A stretch of DNA of 64,000 bases from Shewanella subflava (GTDB taxonomy: Bacteria; Pseudomonadota; Gammaproteobacteria; Enterobacterales; Shewanellaceae), in the NCBI RefSeq assembly GCF_025971955.1, contig NZ_JAPDMX010000031.1, positions 44,292 through 108,291 of the forward strand. Reading direction: 5' to 3'. Positions 1 to 9,525 of the stretch are shown here, piece by piece. The position numbers were made by a program, and so were the translations under genes. A model generated the notes under the pieces. The model saw only the letters and a program-made list of their open reading frames with translations, searched no databases and was not told the origin of the DNA. The stretch's first letter is position 1; each line of letters starts with the position of its first letter.

Positions 1-1
1 T

Positions 2-916
2 TCAATCAGCGCGGGGATCAGCATTTTTCCCGACGATGCGAATAACGGTGAGTTATTGATGTTACACGCTGATGCCGCCTTGCAACGGGCAAAACAAAAT
101 GCTTCCAATCAAGGTTGTTGTTTTTATTCTCAGGAAATGGAGTCTGAATATATTTTAAGAAAACACTGTTACAGCCTGTTAAAAAAGGCCATCACAGATA
201 ATAGTGTCATTACTTTATATCAGCCGATAGTTGACGCCCACAGTGGCCAATTAAAGGCTGTTGAAGCACTGATGCGTATTCAAGATGAAGATGGTCAGCT
301 TATATCCCCTGACAATTTCATCCCTATTGCTGAAGAAACGCGCCTAATTATTCCATTAGGAGAACAAATGATTCAGCGCATATTTGAACAGTTACACCAC
401 TGGTCACAAGACGGATTAGCACCGCGAGTGTGTATCAATATATCGGTAATACAATTTGTCGATCCCAATTTTGTCCCTTTTTTACTTAACGCTATTGAGC
501 AATACCAAGTCAGTCCCAATGTGATTGAACTTGAAGTCACAGAAAGCCTAATGATTGAAAATATCGACCATATACAGCAAGACATGCACACACTCCGTGC
601 ACTAGGCATAACCATCTCTATTGACGATTTTGGTACGGGTTTTTCCTGCTTGAGTTATCTTAAAGACTTACCCATTGATGTTGTGAAAATTGATAAATCA
701 TTCGTGGCACAACTTAGTGCGATTAACACCCAAGACATACTCATCAGTACAATTATTAGCCTGGCACAGAATATGAATTTAGCTTCGATAGCAGAAGGGG
801 TTGAGACAATTGAACAGGCAAAAGCGCTTAAACAACTGGGGGCGACATGTTTGCAAGGCTATTATTTTTCTCGCCCTGTGGCTGCCAGTGAAATAAAAGA
901 TAATTACAACATATGA
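2..916 (+). CDS. GGDEF-EAL domain protein, C-terminal part (5' end outside window)
   Basis: Cyclic-di-GMP turnover protein. The reading frame is open from base 2, so the gene starts upstream of the window; the first ATG at 56 is internal. The first ~35 codons encode the end of a GGDEF domain (SAGISIFPDD, then HADAALQRAK). The rest is a complete EAL phosphodiesterase domain with the EALMR signature, DDFGTG, a lysine in VKIDKSF and AEGVET, so the phosphodiesterase half looks catalytically competent. Whether the cyclase half is active cannot be judged. The stop overlaps the start of the following hybrid kinase by 4 bases (ATGA), which implies co-translation and a shared signalling role. Confidence 0.93.
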   Translation, partial: SISAGISIFPDDANNGELLMLHADAALQRAKQNASNQGCCFYSQEMESEYILRKHCYSLLKKAITDNSVITLYQPIVDAHSGQLKAVEALMRIQDEDGQLISPDNFIPIAEETRLIIPLGEQMIQRIFEQLHHWSQDGLAPRVCINISVIQFVDPNFVPFLLNAIEQYQVSPNVIELEVTESLMIENIDHIQQDMHTLRALGITISIDDFGTGFSCLSYLKDLPIDVVKIDKSFVAQLSAINTQDILISTIISLAQNMNLASIAEGVETIEQAKALKQLGATCLQGYYFSRPVAASEIKDNYNI

Positions 917-3900
917 AGAATAAAAAAATAGCTCACTTTACCTTTAAAAACAGCTGGCTTGCGTTATGCGTCGGTATACTCATCACCGCTATATGTGCTT
1001 GGCTAGGTTATTATAACAATCAATATACTATCAAACATCACTTAGCTGAGCTTGCAGATAAAACCGAAAATCTTATCGAGCAACGATTTCTAGATTATGA
1101 ATACGGCCTTATTGGCACTAAAGCAGCAATCAACACTATTGGGGTGCGCAATATCACCCGCAAACAATTTGAAAATTACATCAATAGCCGTAATCTAGCC
1201 AAGGAGTTTCCAGGATCGCTTGGTTTTGGCTTTATCCGCAGAGTACCTGTAAATCAAGAAGCTGAGTTTTTGGCAAAAGCCCGTGCAGACGGGGCGCCAG
1301 ATTTTAACATAAAAACACTCACCCCCCATGAAACCGACCGCTTCATAATACAATATATATACCCAATAGCAGGTAATCAGCAGGCTGTTGGCCTAGATAT
1401 TGGTTCAGAAAAAAATCGCCGCACAGCCGCGATTGCATCTGCCAGATATGACAGGCCTTTTCTAACCGCCCCTATTACACTCGTTCAAGCAAATAAAAAA
1501 AAGCGTATGGGCATACTCGCCCTACTGCCAATATATGCTGATGATGCAATTTTAGATTCACCTGAATCACGCGTTGACGCCGTTGTCGGCTGGTCGTATA
1601 CACCATTAGTGATTGCTGATGTACTTGCCGATCTAGAATCGTTAACCGATGGCGCGGTTGTCTCTTTGACCCATAAATCAGAAGATGAGGCGTTTTTTCA
1701 AAGCCGAACCAAACCCTCTGCCCCCGCTGCGGAATATAGCTTCAAACGTGATATCACTATATTAGGTCAACATTGGCAAATGGCAGTGGGAATATCGACC
1801 CAATCAATAAACAAATTGGGGCTATACAATGTCGGTTTGATTGCTATTTTTGGCTTATTACTTACCGCCCTCGGTCTTTTTATTATTAGTTTAATCCATA
1901 GCCAGGCGATTAATAAAGATGAGTTAAGCGATATTAATCAATTTAATTCATTAAAAAGTATTGTGAGTTTCTTAAGCAGCGCTCAATTTAAACGCACAGG
2001 CCAACTAGGCATGTTATTGCTACTTTTTATATTTTTAATTTCTAGTTGGATGATTATAAAATATCATACAGCGGCATTAAAAAATAATCTCGAAAACACC
2101 AAAAACTCAGCAATTTCAATGCTCAGTGAAGTATCAAATCAATATCAACAAGACACACTTTTCCTTGCCAATTCGACATCACAATTAATCAATGCCTTGA
2201 TGGTAGACGACTCAAACCCCACGCCATCAAAGCAAGATCTGAAACAAATCATTAAAGCAAACAAACATATCAAAGATATGTTTAGAGCCTATATGTTGGC
2301 AAATTCCAATGTATATCAAGTCCGTTTTATCACTGCCAGTAATGATTGGAATGAAACAGTAAAAGTACAGCGAACAGGTGAAGACTTAAAGGTTTTTACT
2401 GAGCAGGAACTACAATCAAAAAAACATGAACCTTACATAAATCAATCACTGCTCGTTGGAGAGGGGAATGTTTATCAATCTAACATCAATCTTAATCGTG
2501 AATTCGGTAAAATAGAGCAACCTCAACGCCCTGTTTGGCGATTCTCGACACCACTACTTTATAATGATGGTAGCCCATTGGGCATTCTCATCATTAATGT
2601 TAATGCTGATTTAATCTTACCGTCTTTAACTGATGATATTGCTAATCACATTCAATTATATGTAACCGATCAAGATGAACATTTTCTGGTTCACCCTAAC
2701 ACGGATAAAGCCTTCGCCCATGAGTATGGTGATAGTGAGTCGTGGTTGAGTACATTTCCGCTCGCTTCGCATGGGTGGCAAGCTTGGTTTGGTTTAGTCG
2801 GTTATCAAAACCAGCAAGAATCGGTACTGGTGAGTGAAGGGCAATTTTTACTTGATGATAAAGATGGAAGAGCACTACACGTATATAGCACGTCCTCAGA
2901 ATGGTTATTTTTAACAAAGGCACTAAAAGATACAACAAAAGTGTTTATGGCATTAGTGTGCCTGTTCTTATCGGGCATGTTCATTCAATACTGGCTATGG
3001 CTTAAGCACAAAATAGCCCACCGTAATTTCATCATGGCACAAAACGAAGAATTACAGGCCAAGGAGTTATTAAGATTTAAGGGATTATTGGAGGCGGCGC
3101 CTGATGCAACCTTGGTGGTCAACGAGCTAGGTATGATTGAAATGGCCAATGCCGCAGCAGTGTATTTATTTGGCTATAAGCCTGCAGAGTTAGAGGGGCA
3201 ACCCATCGATAAACTCATCCCAACGGAGCACAGACAACAACACAAAGGCAACGTTACAAGTTATGTACAACAACCCCAAAAGAGAATAATGGCTGAAAAA
3301 AGGGAAATACAAGCGCTTTCTGCTGATGGACAAACATTCCCTGTAGAAATCAGTTTAAGCTCATCCACTATGGATGGAAAACTGCTTGTAATCGCTTCAC
3401 TGCGTGATGTTACCATCAGAGTAATGGAGCAACAAAAACTGACCAAAGCATTAGCCGACGCTGAATTGGCTACCCAAGCAAAAAGCCAATTCTTAGCAAA
3501 CACCAGCCATGAAATCCGCACGCCATTAAACGCCATTATAGGCTTAAGTTATTTATTGGCGGATGAAAAACTCACAAATCAACAACAACAATTAGTCTCA
3601 AAAATCCAAATTTCAGGTAAGTCCCTGTTAGGTATTATTAATGATGTGTTAGACCTTGCTAAAATAGAAGCTAACGAAATGACGCTTGAAGAAGAACCAA
3701 TTGCATTACATGAGTTTTTAGATGAAATCGGCGACATTTTTGCTATACAAGCCGATGCCAAAAAACTCATGTTCAAATCAGAGTTTGCTAAAGATTTACC
3801 GCTTTGGGTGAATGGTGACAGTACCAGACTTCGACAAATTTTAATGAATTTACTCAGCAATGCCATTAAATTCACCAATATCGGCAACGTGTCTCTGTCT

Positions 3901-5712
3901 GCACAGGTGTTACATAATGTGCCAGAGTTACCTGACGATAAAAAAATGGAGCGAATATCCGTTAGAGATACAGGAATAGGAATATCTTCGGAAACACAAA
4001 CCCGTTTATTTAAGCCCTTTTCCCAAGCGGATGAATCAACAACGCGTCGGTTTGGGGGAACCGGTTTAGGATTGTCTATTGTGCTAGAGTTAGTTGAGTT
4101 AATGCAAGGTACGGTTGGCGTAGATAGTGCTAAGGATGTTGGCAGTCAGTTTTGGGTTGATATTCCCCTCAAAGATGTTACCAAAAAACAGCTATCAAAT
4201 CTTAACAGCGTTAATCAAATGATATTTGTCTTGATTGCTGAAGACGATCCCACTGATGCCAATCTGTTGAGAAAAATGACCAATGCGCTGGGCTGGCGAT
4301 CTGAAGTCGTGACCAACGGTGTCGAACTAGTCGATACCTATATTGCACGTCACAATAAAAAGCTAAGACAACCAGATGCCATTATCGTTGACTGGCAAAT
4401 GCCTATTATGGATGGGTTAAATGCGATAAAAACGCTAACCAATCAATTTGGGCGTGAAAACCTGCCCGCTGTATTAATGCTTTCTGCACATGATAAAGAA
4501 GTGATTAGTCAACATGACCCAGAAAATTTAGTCAACCGTTTCTTGTTAAAACCGGTCAATTCATCATCACTGTTTAATGCCGTTAATGATATTGTTAGCC
4601 TCCATACTGGTAATAAAAAGCGGGTATTCCAATCTAGCCTTATGGAAGCGGTTAAGGTCAAATGGTTAAATAACATGAGTATACTTGTAGTCGATGATCG
4701 GCCTATTAATCTCGATGTCATCACGAACATTTTAAAACGCAATGGCGCCATTGTTGATGAGGCATTAAGCGGTGAAGATGCCTTAATACTCCTTAAAGAT
4801 AACGCTAATGATTACGATGCGGTCTTAATGGATATTCAAATGCCAGGAATTGGCGGGCTTGAAGCAGCGCGGCAAGCGCGCAATCAATTAGGATTAACTT
4901 CTTTGCCCATTATAGCCTTAACTGCTGGCGCGTTAATCAAAGAGAAAAACCAAGCTTTTGCGGCTGGTATGACCGAGTTTTTAACTAAACCCATCAACCC
5001 ATCTCAGGTGATTAATGTATTACGTATGGCTTATGAATCCTATCGAGGTAAAGAAGCGCCCTACACACCATTAGATGCAGCAACCGAAACTGATTTAGAT
5101 GAATGGCCAGAAGTGGCAGGGTTGAACCAGGAACAAGCGAAGCAGATTTTACTTAACGATAAAGCACTTTTCATGAAAGTTCTCAATAGTTTGCTGCTTG
5201 ATTTTGCTAATTTAATGTTACCACCTGATGAAGATATCGATAATGCGAACACTGATGTCAGAAAACAATTTGCATCTCAAACTCACAAGTTAAAAAGTGT
5301 TTCTGGAATGATTGGTGCGCAAAACATCCAGCAACTGGCCACTGAAGCAGAAAGTCTATTGCACACAACAGATGCACCTGTAAAAGATACGTTAACAGCA
5401 CTTTCTGTTGAATTAAAAAAATTACATCAAGCCAGTCAAAAAGTACTCTGTGAATGGGAAAAAACACAGCTTGATGCACAACAACCCTTAGGCGCAGCGA
5501 CGACTCTGCACAATGAGACGCTAACAGATATAGTTCAACGTCTTCAAAAGCAGGATTTAAGTGCCATAGACATATTTGATCAACACAGCGCATCATTTCG
5601 ACAAGCCCTAGGCAATGAGCAATTTATTCAACTTCAAGCTAATTTAGATAACTTGCAGTTTAAGCTTGCCGCCGAAATACTCTTGCCGCTTATAAAATCA
5701 GCGAATAGTTAA
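913..5712 (+). CDS. CHASE-PAS hybrid sensor histidine kinase with two receivers and Hpt
   Basis: Large membrane-bound phosphorelay kinase of 1599 residues. Order seen: an N-terminal membrane segment (~13-33), a CHASE-type periplasmic domain (~60-270), a membrane segment (~305-330), another near 365-385, a second extracytoplasmic Cache-like region (~390-680), a membrane segment (~680-700), PAS (~725-835), HisKA with the phospho-His in NTSHEIRTPLN (~866), and HATPase (~960-1085) with GTGLGLS. Two receiver domains follow, with Asp in VDWQMP (~1160) and in MDIQMP (~1307), then an Hpt domain with His in THKLKS (~1458). All phosphotransfer residues are present. The ligand is unknown and no separate response regulator lies next to it. 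The EAL gene overlapping its start suggests an output linked to c-di-GMP, which is inference. Confidence 0.92.
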   Translation: MKNKKIAHFTFKNSWLALCVGILITAICAWLGYYNNQYTIKHHLAELADKTENLIEQRFLDYEYGLIGTKAAINTIGVRNITRKQFENYINSRNLAKEFPGSLGFGFIRRVPVNQEAEFLAKARADGAPDFNIKTLTPHETDRFIIQYIYPIAGNQQAVGLDIGSEKNRRTAAIASARYDRPFLTAPITLVQANKKKRMGILALLPIYADDAILDSPESRVDAVVGWSYTPLVIADVLADLESLTDGAVVSLTHKSEDEAFFQSRTKPSAPAAEYSFKRDITILGQHWQMAVGISTQSINKLGLYNVGLIAIFGLLLTALGLFIISLIHSQAINKDELSDINQFNSLKSIVSFLSSAQFKRTGQLGMLLLLFIFLISSWMIIKYHTAALKNNLENTKNSAISMLSEVSNQYQQDTLFLANSTSQLINALMVDDSNPTPSKQDLKQIIKANKHIKDMFRAYMLANSNVYQVRFITASNDWNETVKVQRTGEDLKVFTEQELQSKKHEPYINQSLLVGEGNVYQSNINLNREFGKIEQPQRPVWRFSTPLLYNDGSPLGILIINVNADLILPSLTDDIANHIQLYVTDQDEHFLVHPNTDKAFAHEYGDSESWLSTFPLASHGWQAWFGLVGYQNQQESVLVSEGQFLLDDKDGRALHVYSTSSEWLFLTKALKDTTKVFMALVCLFLSGMFIQYWLWLKHKIAHRNFIMAQNEELQAKELLRFKGLLEAAPDATLVVNELGMIEMANAAAVYLFGYKPAELEGQPIDKLIPTEHRQQHKGNVTSYVQQPQKRIMAEKREIQALSADGQTFPVEISLSSSTMDGKLLVIASLRDVTIRVMEQQKLTKALADAELATQAKSQFLANTSHEIRTPLNAIIGLSYLLADEKLTNQQQQLVSKIQISGKSLLGIINDVLDLAKIEANEMTLEEEPIALHEFLDEIGDIFAIQADAKKLMFKSEFAKDLPLWVNGDSTRLRQILMNLLSNAIKFTNIGNVSLSAQVLHNVPELPDDKKMERISVRDTGIGISSETQTRLFKPFSQADESTTRRFGGTGLGLSIVLELVELMQGTVGVDSAKDVGSQFWVDIPLKDVTKKQLSNLNSVNQMIFVLIAEDDPTDANLLRKMTNALGWRSEVVTNGVELVDTYIARHNKKLRQPDAIIVDWQMPIMDGLNAIKTLTNQFGRENLPAVLMLSAHDKEVISQHDPENLVNRFLLKPVNSSSLFNAVNDIVSLHTGNKKRVFQSSLMEAVKVKWLNNMSILVVDDRPINLDVITNILKRNGAIVDEALSGEDALILLKDNANDYDAVLMDIQMPGIGGLEAARQARNQLGLTSLPIIALTAGALIKEKNQAFAAGMTEFLTKPINPSQVINVLRMAYESYRGKEAPYTPLDAATETDLDEWPEVAGLNQEQAKQILLNDKALFMKVLNSLLLDFANLMLPPDEDIDNANTDVRKQFASQTHKLKSVSGMIGAQNIQQLATEAESLLHTTDAPVKDTLTALSVELKKLHQASQKVLCEWEKTQLDAQQPLGAATTLHNETLTDIVQRLQKQDLSAIDIFDQHSASFRQALGNEQFIQLQANLDNLQFKLAAEILLPLIKSANS

Positions 5713-6057
5713 ACAGCTTGTATTGGCAACCTACTCTTTCTAGCCCTAATAGAAACCTAGCCAGCGGTGCGCTTCCCCCAATTGTAATCCCATTACCCCA
5801 TGAGATAATGGGATTACACTGTCAGTGCCAACATGTTTAGCACTAAATAGGCGCAAAACCGAAATGACATGACATGACATAACTTAAGATAAAGTGAAAC
5901 TTTGAATAAATTAATTTGCCAATGATGAAATTTATATAAAAAATATGAGCTAATGGAATTTAATAAGTTTTTGGCACCAATCTTAATCGGTTTGCCACAA
6001 CATTAATTTTGATAACAAGAGAGTTTTAGAGGTAAGAGTTTGATATTGAAAAAGAAA
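5713..6057. other. Intergenic region between kinase gene and tRNA-Val
   Basis: No plausible gene. It holds a perfect 12-bp inverted repeat at 5784-5817 (listed separately) and a short tandem repeat, three copies of TGACA around 5865-5881. The remainder is AT-rich and otherwise featureless to my reading. Confidence 0.6.
5784..5817. terminator. Perfect hairpin downstream of the hybrid kinase gene
   Basis: Arms GTAATCCCATTA and TAATGGGATTAC pair perfectly (12 bp) around a 10-base loop, 72 bases past the kinase stop. No T-run follows on either strand, so a canonical Rho-independent terminator is uncertain. It could be a processing or stability element. Confidence 0.4.
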
Positions 6058-6134
6058 TGGTACACCCGAGTGGACTCGAACCACCGACCCCTACCATGTC
6101 AAGGTAGTGCTCTAACCAGCTGAGCTACGGGTGT
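6058..6134 (-). tRNA. tRNA-Val (anticodon GAC)
   Basis: Read on the minus strand, the 77-base gene folds as a full cloverleaf. The acceptor arm is ACACCCG/CGGGTGT and the anticodon arm CTACC-TTGACAT-GGTAG has anticodon GAC. The T arm carries TTCGAGT, and CCA is encoded at 6058-6060. It is intact. A second, truncated copy lies 27 bases to its right, suggesting an original tandem tRNA-Val pair such as the valV-valW pair of enterobacteria. Confidence 0.95.
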
Positions 6135-6161
6135 ATTTTGGGATGCTTAAGGAAATAAAAC

Positions 6162-6207
6162 TGGTACACCCGAGTGGACTCGAACCACCGACCCCTACCA
6201 TGTCAAG
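6162..6207 (-). repeat. Truncated second tRNA-Val: 46-bp direct repeat, probable att site
   Basis: These 46 bases are identical to 6058-6103, i.e. the 3' half of tRNA-Val including the encoded CCA, T arm and anticodon loop. Identity stops at 6207/6208, at the 5' edge of the anticodon loop; beyond it the D arm and acceptor 5' strand are missing. This is the pattern left by a tyrosine-recombinase element that crossed over in a tRNA anticodon loop, with the remaining tRNA half expected at the far end of the element. No second junction was found in the window. Confidence 0.8.
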
Positions 6208-6346
6208 ACGTTATAAACCCAGCGACGATAACTCCCTCAAAACTTCATTTTACAGCCATACTCCTTTATATATCTAGTTTTAACATCGAAATCAGCATCT
6301 CATTTTCGTTAATTTAAGAGAAAAAACGCAATTGTTACACTTGATC

Positions 6347-6366
6347 TAGGCACAAATTAGGCACAA
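6347..6366 (+). repeat. Two direct repeats ahead of the recombinase operon
   Basis: The 9-mer TAGGCACAA occurs at 6347-6355 and 6358-6366, offset by 11 bases, about one helical turn. It lies between the att-like tRNA fragment and the first recombinase-operon gene. It could be an arm-type site or an autoregulatory operator; there is no direct evidence for either. Confidence 0.35.
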
Positions 6367-6412
6367 TATAGAAATTTCCAAATTGACCACTATTCGTCGC
6401 TTAGGGGGCATG

Positions 6413-6991
6413 ATGAATGCACATGCTGAACATTTCAATAAGAGTCTAGAAAAGTTGTTAGTCGACGTGAAATTAGAAATGATTGCATTTAATCAACTTC
6501 AACTTGAGCGATCGCTAAAAAGCTTTTGTGAGTCATTTAATCTTCTTAGTACCTTAAAACCAAGCTCGGATGATGACGTCGAATCACCAGCATCAATATT
6601 GCTCGACTCATATCAAGCCCCCTTGTTAGCAAGTAAAACTGAGGCTGGTTATTATCGTTTAATTTCTGGATTATTGACTTATCAAAAGCTATGTAAAATA
6701 TATGCTGGTGATGCCAAAGCTCTAGTACCATGTATTGTATTACCTCGGCGCCCTAATAAAGACATACTCCATTTATTAATGCTCAATGATATTGTTAGGC
6801 CTTTATTAAAACAGTTTGTTAATGTCACTGGAGATTCAATCACTCAATCTCTATCTGCGTGGTTTGTCACTGATGAACACCCATCAATATTTAACTCCCC
6901 ACAATGGCAGTCGCTGTTTCCCATGATAAAAACCAAAAAACAATTGTGCGAGTGGTTACATGTCAGCACTAAAACGGTCAGATTAAAATGA
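6413..6991 (+). CDS. Unknown first protein of the three-gene recombinase operon
   Basis: About 192 residues; I do not recognise a domain. The frame is open from a TTG at 6383, but ATG codons at 6410 and 6413 follow an AGGGGG ribosome-binding sequence, so I place the start at 6413. The N-terminal part is rich in charged and helical residues. The C-terminal part, with LCEWLHVSTKTVRLK, resembles a helix-turn-helix end, so an excisionase-like or DNA-binding accessory role is possible (inference). Its stop overlaps the start of the 845-residue recombinase by 4 bases (ATGA), tying it to recombination. Confidence 0.75.
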   Translation: MNAHAEHFNKSLEKLLVDVKLEMIAFNQLQLERSLKSFCESFNLLSTLKPSSDDDVESPASILLDSYQAPLLASKTEAGYYRLISGLLTYQKLCKIYAGDAKALVPCIVLPRRPNKDILHLLMLNDIVRPLLKQFVNVTGDSITQSLSAWFVTDEHPSIFNSPQWQSLFPMIKTKKQLCEWLHVSTKTVRLK

Positions 6992-9525
6992 CAAGTCTCA
7001 AGCAATATCTAGTAGAGCATATTTGTCGATATTGCGAACTCAAAATGCCGCAAATTGGCAAAGACGAAGTGTGTGAAGATCTTGATGAATTTGTTGATCG
7101 TATATTTGCCCCAGAATCTCTCGGAGGACTCAAACAACTTATTCAAATGATAGTCCGTATTCGAAATATATCCTTTCACTCAGCACACACCATAATGAAA
7201 GAGTTGCATTTGCCAACCTATATTTTTGATGCCTTACACAACTATAGTTTTGACGTTGATGACCGTTATATCAGCAATGAATACCATCGGACTAAGTATC
7301 AAAAAGGATGGTGTAGTGAATATCCTTTCTATGTTGTATTACTTAAATCTTATGAGTACAACCTGACAATAAAATCATGCGAATTATTCGCTGCATTCAT
7401 CAAGCACTATTATTCAGTGTTAGATACCCTCAGAGATAAAGACTTAGCAAGGGAATCGTCAACCAGAGAAGAAGATGCCTGCTCAAATTTCAGGCTTTTC
7501 ATGAGAACCAATGTTTCTGAACTGAATTATGTACGAGAGACAATTCCCAATACAACAGGCGATTCACCTACGGCTATTGCTCACCAACTAGATCAATATC
7601 TTAATAGTAAAGAAACATGGCCATATCTACCGCATAAAAATTATCTTCGAACACTGTGCCATTTTTTTTCCAATGATTGGAGGCCACCAAAGCATATCCG
7701 TCGTCGCAGAGCATCAATTGACAGATTACCCAAACGTTATGCTGATCCAATAGCCATTCCGATTGTTGGTGCTCACAATGACATTTTTGCATTAATTCCC
7801 GATGAACCATTAATACCTAACAGTGAAGGTTTAAATGAAGATGACCAATATGCTGCTCAGACATTTGTGATCAATAACCGCGATGTTGATACTAAACGTG
7901 ACAAAACCGAACTACTAGATACTGCAATTCCATTCAATAAGCATGTACAAAAGCGAACGGCAATTGACGTCACCGCAAGTGTTCGTCGCTCTCATAATAT
8001 GGGCATACAAAATACACAGTTATTAATGCCTGAAGAGCTTAACTTCCTCGCTGGAAAGTTAATTCTGATGAGTCATCAAGCTGAAAACAGCGAAATGGTG
8101 ATAGTGATTTGGCTAATGTTGTTATTGAGTAAATCTGTAGAAGAAGTACAAAGCTTAGTGGTGTTCACCGATTTATCTAGCAAACAGCAAGGCTTGTATA
8201 TTGATGAACTTGGTCAAGGGTGGTGGTTCTTCTATGTTAGCCATTCCGCAAAAGCTAAGCTAAATAACGAAGGACTAAGAGAAGTCAAAGAAGAGGTTTT
8301 TACGTCATGCCCAGAGTTTTTACAAAAACTAATAGTTGCAAATAGAGGGGCTCAGTTAACTGGACCAATCCTTAAGGAAAAAGATCCAAAAGTAATCACA
8401 CAATCAGTAGTTCGAAAACTAAAAAAGCTATCAGATCGCCATGCTTCAGGCCGCGTGAGTGTTCGACGCTTGGTTAACTTTGTAAGTTATTATCTTAATT
8501 CAACAGAAGTTATCGATCCTATTTTTATCGACTATAGCTATGCTGTGCATATGTACATGACTCGAGTTGCGAGAAGTTACGCGAATGTAAGTGATCATTT
8601 TCGAAGCGTACAACTCGAGAAACTCTGGCGAAATGTTGAACAAGATATTGAAAGCTACACCGGCAACGTCCTACCGATTTCATTATTTGAGCTTCGACAT
8701 TTTGATCAAGCAGATTTATTCATAGGGTCATCGTTCACGCCGACAAATGATGCCATATCAACATTAATTAACTCATTAACAAGGCGAATCTCGGCATCTA
8801 TGCCCAGTTTTCAACATAGATTAATAGATATAGTTGATTATCATAATGCATTCACAGCTTATACTGCGTGGATGTTGCTATTTGGAACGGGTTATAGAGC
8901 GGCTTGGAATCCGTTACCGACTTTCGCCTTATTTTTACCGTCATTAAATTTAATGGGGATAAGTGATAAAGACGATTCTGATTTTAGTCATTCTCGTATC
9001 GTCGCCGTTCCCAATGTTTTAGCGTCACAACTTAAAGAATATAAACGTCACTTAGGGTGTTTACGTTCACTATTGCGCGTGTTATTGCCAAAGTTATGTA
9101 GCACGATTGACAATATCGTAGATGTTGAGCAAAACATACTGAGCTTTAATCATTCTCAGGCAACACAATGGTACAAAGTCATCCGTAATTCACGTAAAGA
9201 ACAAGGTCCTTTCTTTTTTTTAAATAGGCAAGGCAATAGTGTTGTAGCCACGAATTTATCTCCTTCAGAACTTGTGAACTATTGTAAAAATGAAATACAA
9301 CTGCCAGCTAATGCTGGACGCCATTGGTTGAAATCCCATTTACTAGAGAAAAACATTTGTCCTGAGTTAATCAATTTCCAAATGGGTCATTGGCAAGCCG
9401 GAGAAGTGCCATTAGGCCATTATTCAGCGTTAAGTCATGTTGAAGCCATAAATGAAATGGTCCCTGTACTTGATGAATTATTTGAGGAGGTGGGATGGAA
9501 AACATTAAAGTCCGTCATTTCATAA
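6988..9525 (+). CDS. Large tyrosine-recombinase-like protein (845 aa)
   Basis: The C-terminal ~230 residues look like a tyrosine recombinase catalytic domain: TGYRAAW with the first Arg (~637), GRHWLKSH (~775), MGHW (~799) and a final Tyr in GHYSAL (~811). The usual second-box pattern HxxR is altered: the position of the first His appears to be Asn (NAGRH). It may therefore belong to the divergent integrase subfamily carrying GRHxxR and MGHWxxG signatures. The N-terminal ~500 residues match no fold I know. It overlaps the preceding gene by 4 bases and the next by 31, the tightest coupling in the window. A structural partner to the third recombinase is as likely as an independent strand-cleaving enzyme. 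Confidence 0.75.
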   Translation: MTSLKQYLVEHICRYCELKMPQIGKDEVCEDLDEFVDRIFAPESLGGLKQLIQMIVRIRNISFHSAHTIMKELHLPTYIFDALHNYSFDVDDRYISNEYHRTKYQKGWCSEYPFYVVLLKSYEYNLTIKSCELFAAFIKHYYSVLDTLRDKDLARESSTREEDACSNFRLFMRTNVSELNYVRETIPNTTGDSPTAIAHQLDQYLNSKETWPYLPHKNYLRTLCHFFSNDWRPPKHIRRRRASIDRLPKRYADPIAIPIVGAHNDIFALIPDEPLIPNSEGLNEDDQYAAQTFVINNRDVDTKRDKTELLDTAIPFNKHVQKRTAIDVTASVRRSHNMGIQNTQLLMPEELNFLAGKLILMSHQAENSEMVIVIWLMLLLSKSVEEVQSLVVFTDLSSKQQGLYIDELGQGWWFFYVSHSAKAKLNNEGLREVKEEVFTSCPEFLQKLIVANRGAQLTGPILKEKDPKVITQSVVRKLKKLSDRHASGRVSVRRLVNFVSYYLNSTEVIDPIFIDYSYAVHMYMTRVARSYANVSDHFRSVQLEKLWRNVEQDIESYTGNVLPISLFELRHFDQADLFIGSSFTPTNDAISTLINSLTRRISASMPSFQHRLIDIVDYHNAFTAYTAWMLLFGTGYRAAWNPLPTFALFLPSLNLMGISDKDDSDFSHSRIVAVPNVLASQLKEYKRHLGCLRSLLRVLLPKLCSTIDNIVDVEQNILSFNHSQATQWYKVIRNSRKEQGPFFFLNRQGNSVVATNLSPSELVNYCKNEIQLPANAGRHWLKSHLLEKNICPELINFQMGHWQAGEVPLGHYSALSHVEAINEMVPVLDELFEEVGWKTLKSVIS

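Noticed and set aside
6162..6238. Second functional tRNA-Val
   Set aside because: Only the 3' 46 bases match; the D arm and the 5' acceptor strand are missing, so it cannot fold.
6356..6371. 16-mer AATTAGGCACAATATA shared with the nrdG leader (43613-43628)
   Set aside because: An AT-rich match of this length is expected by chance in 64 kb; the surroundings differ.
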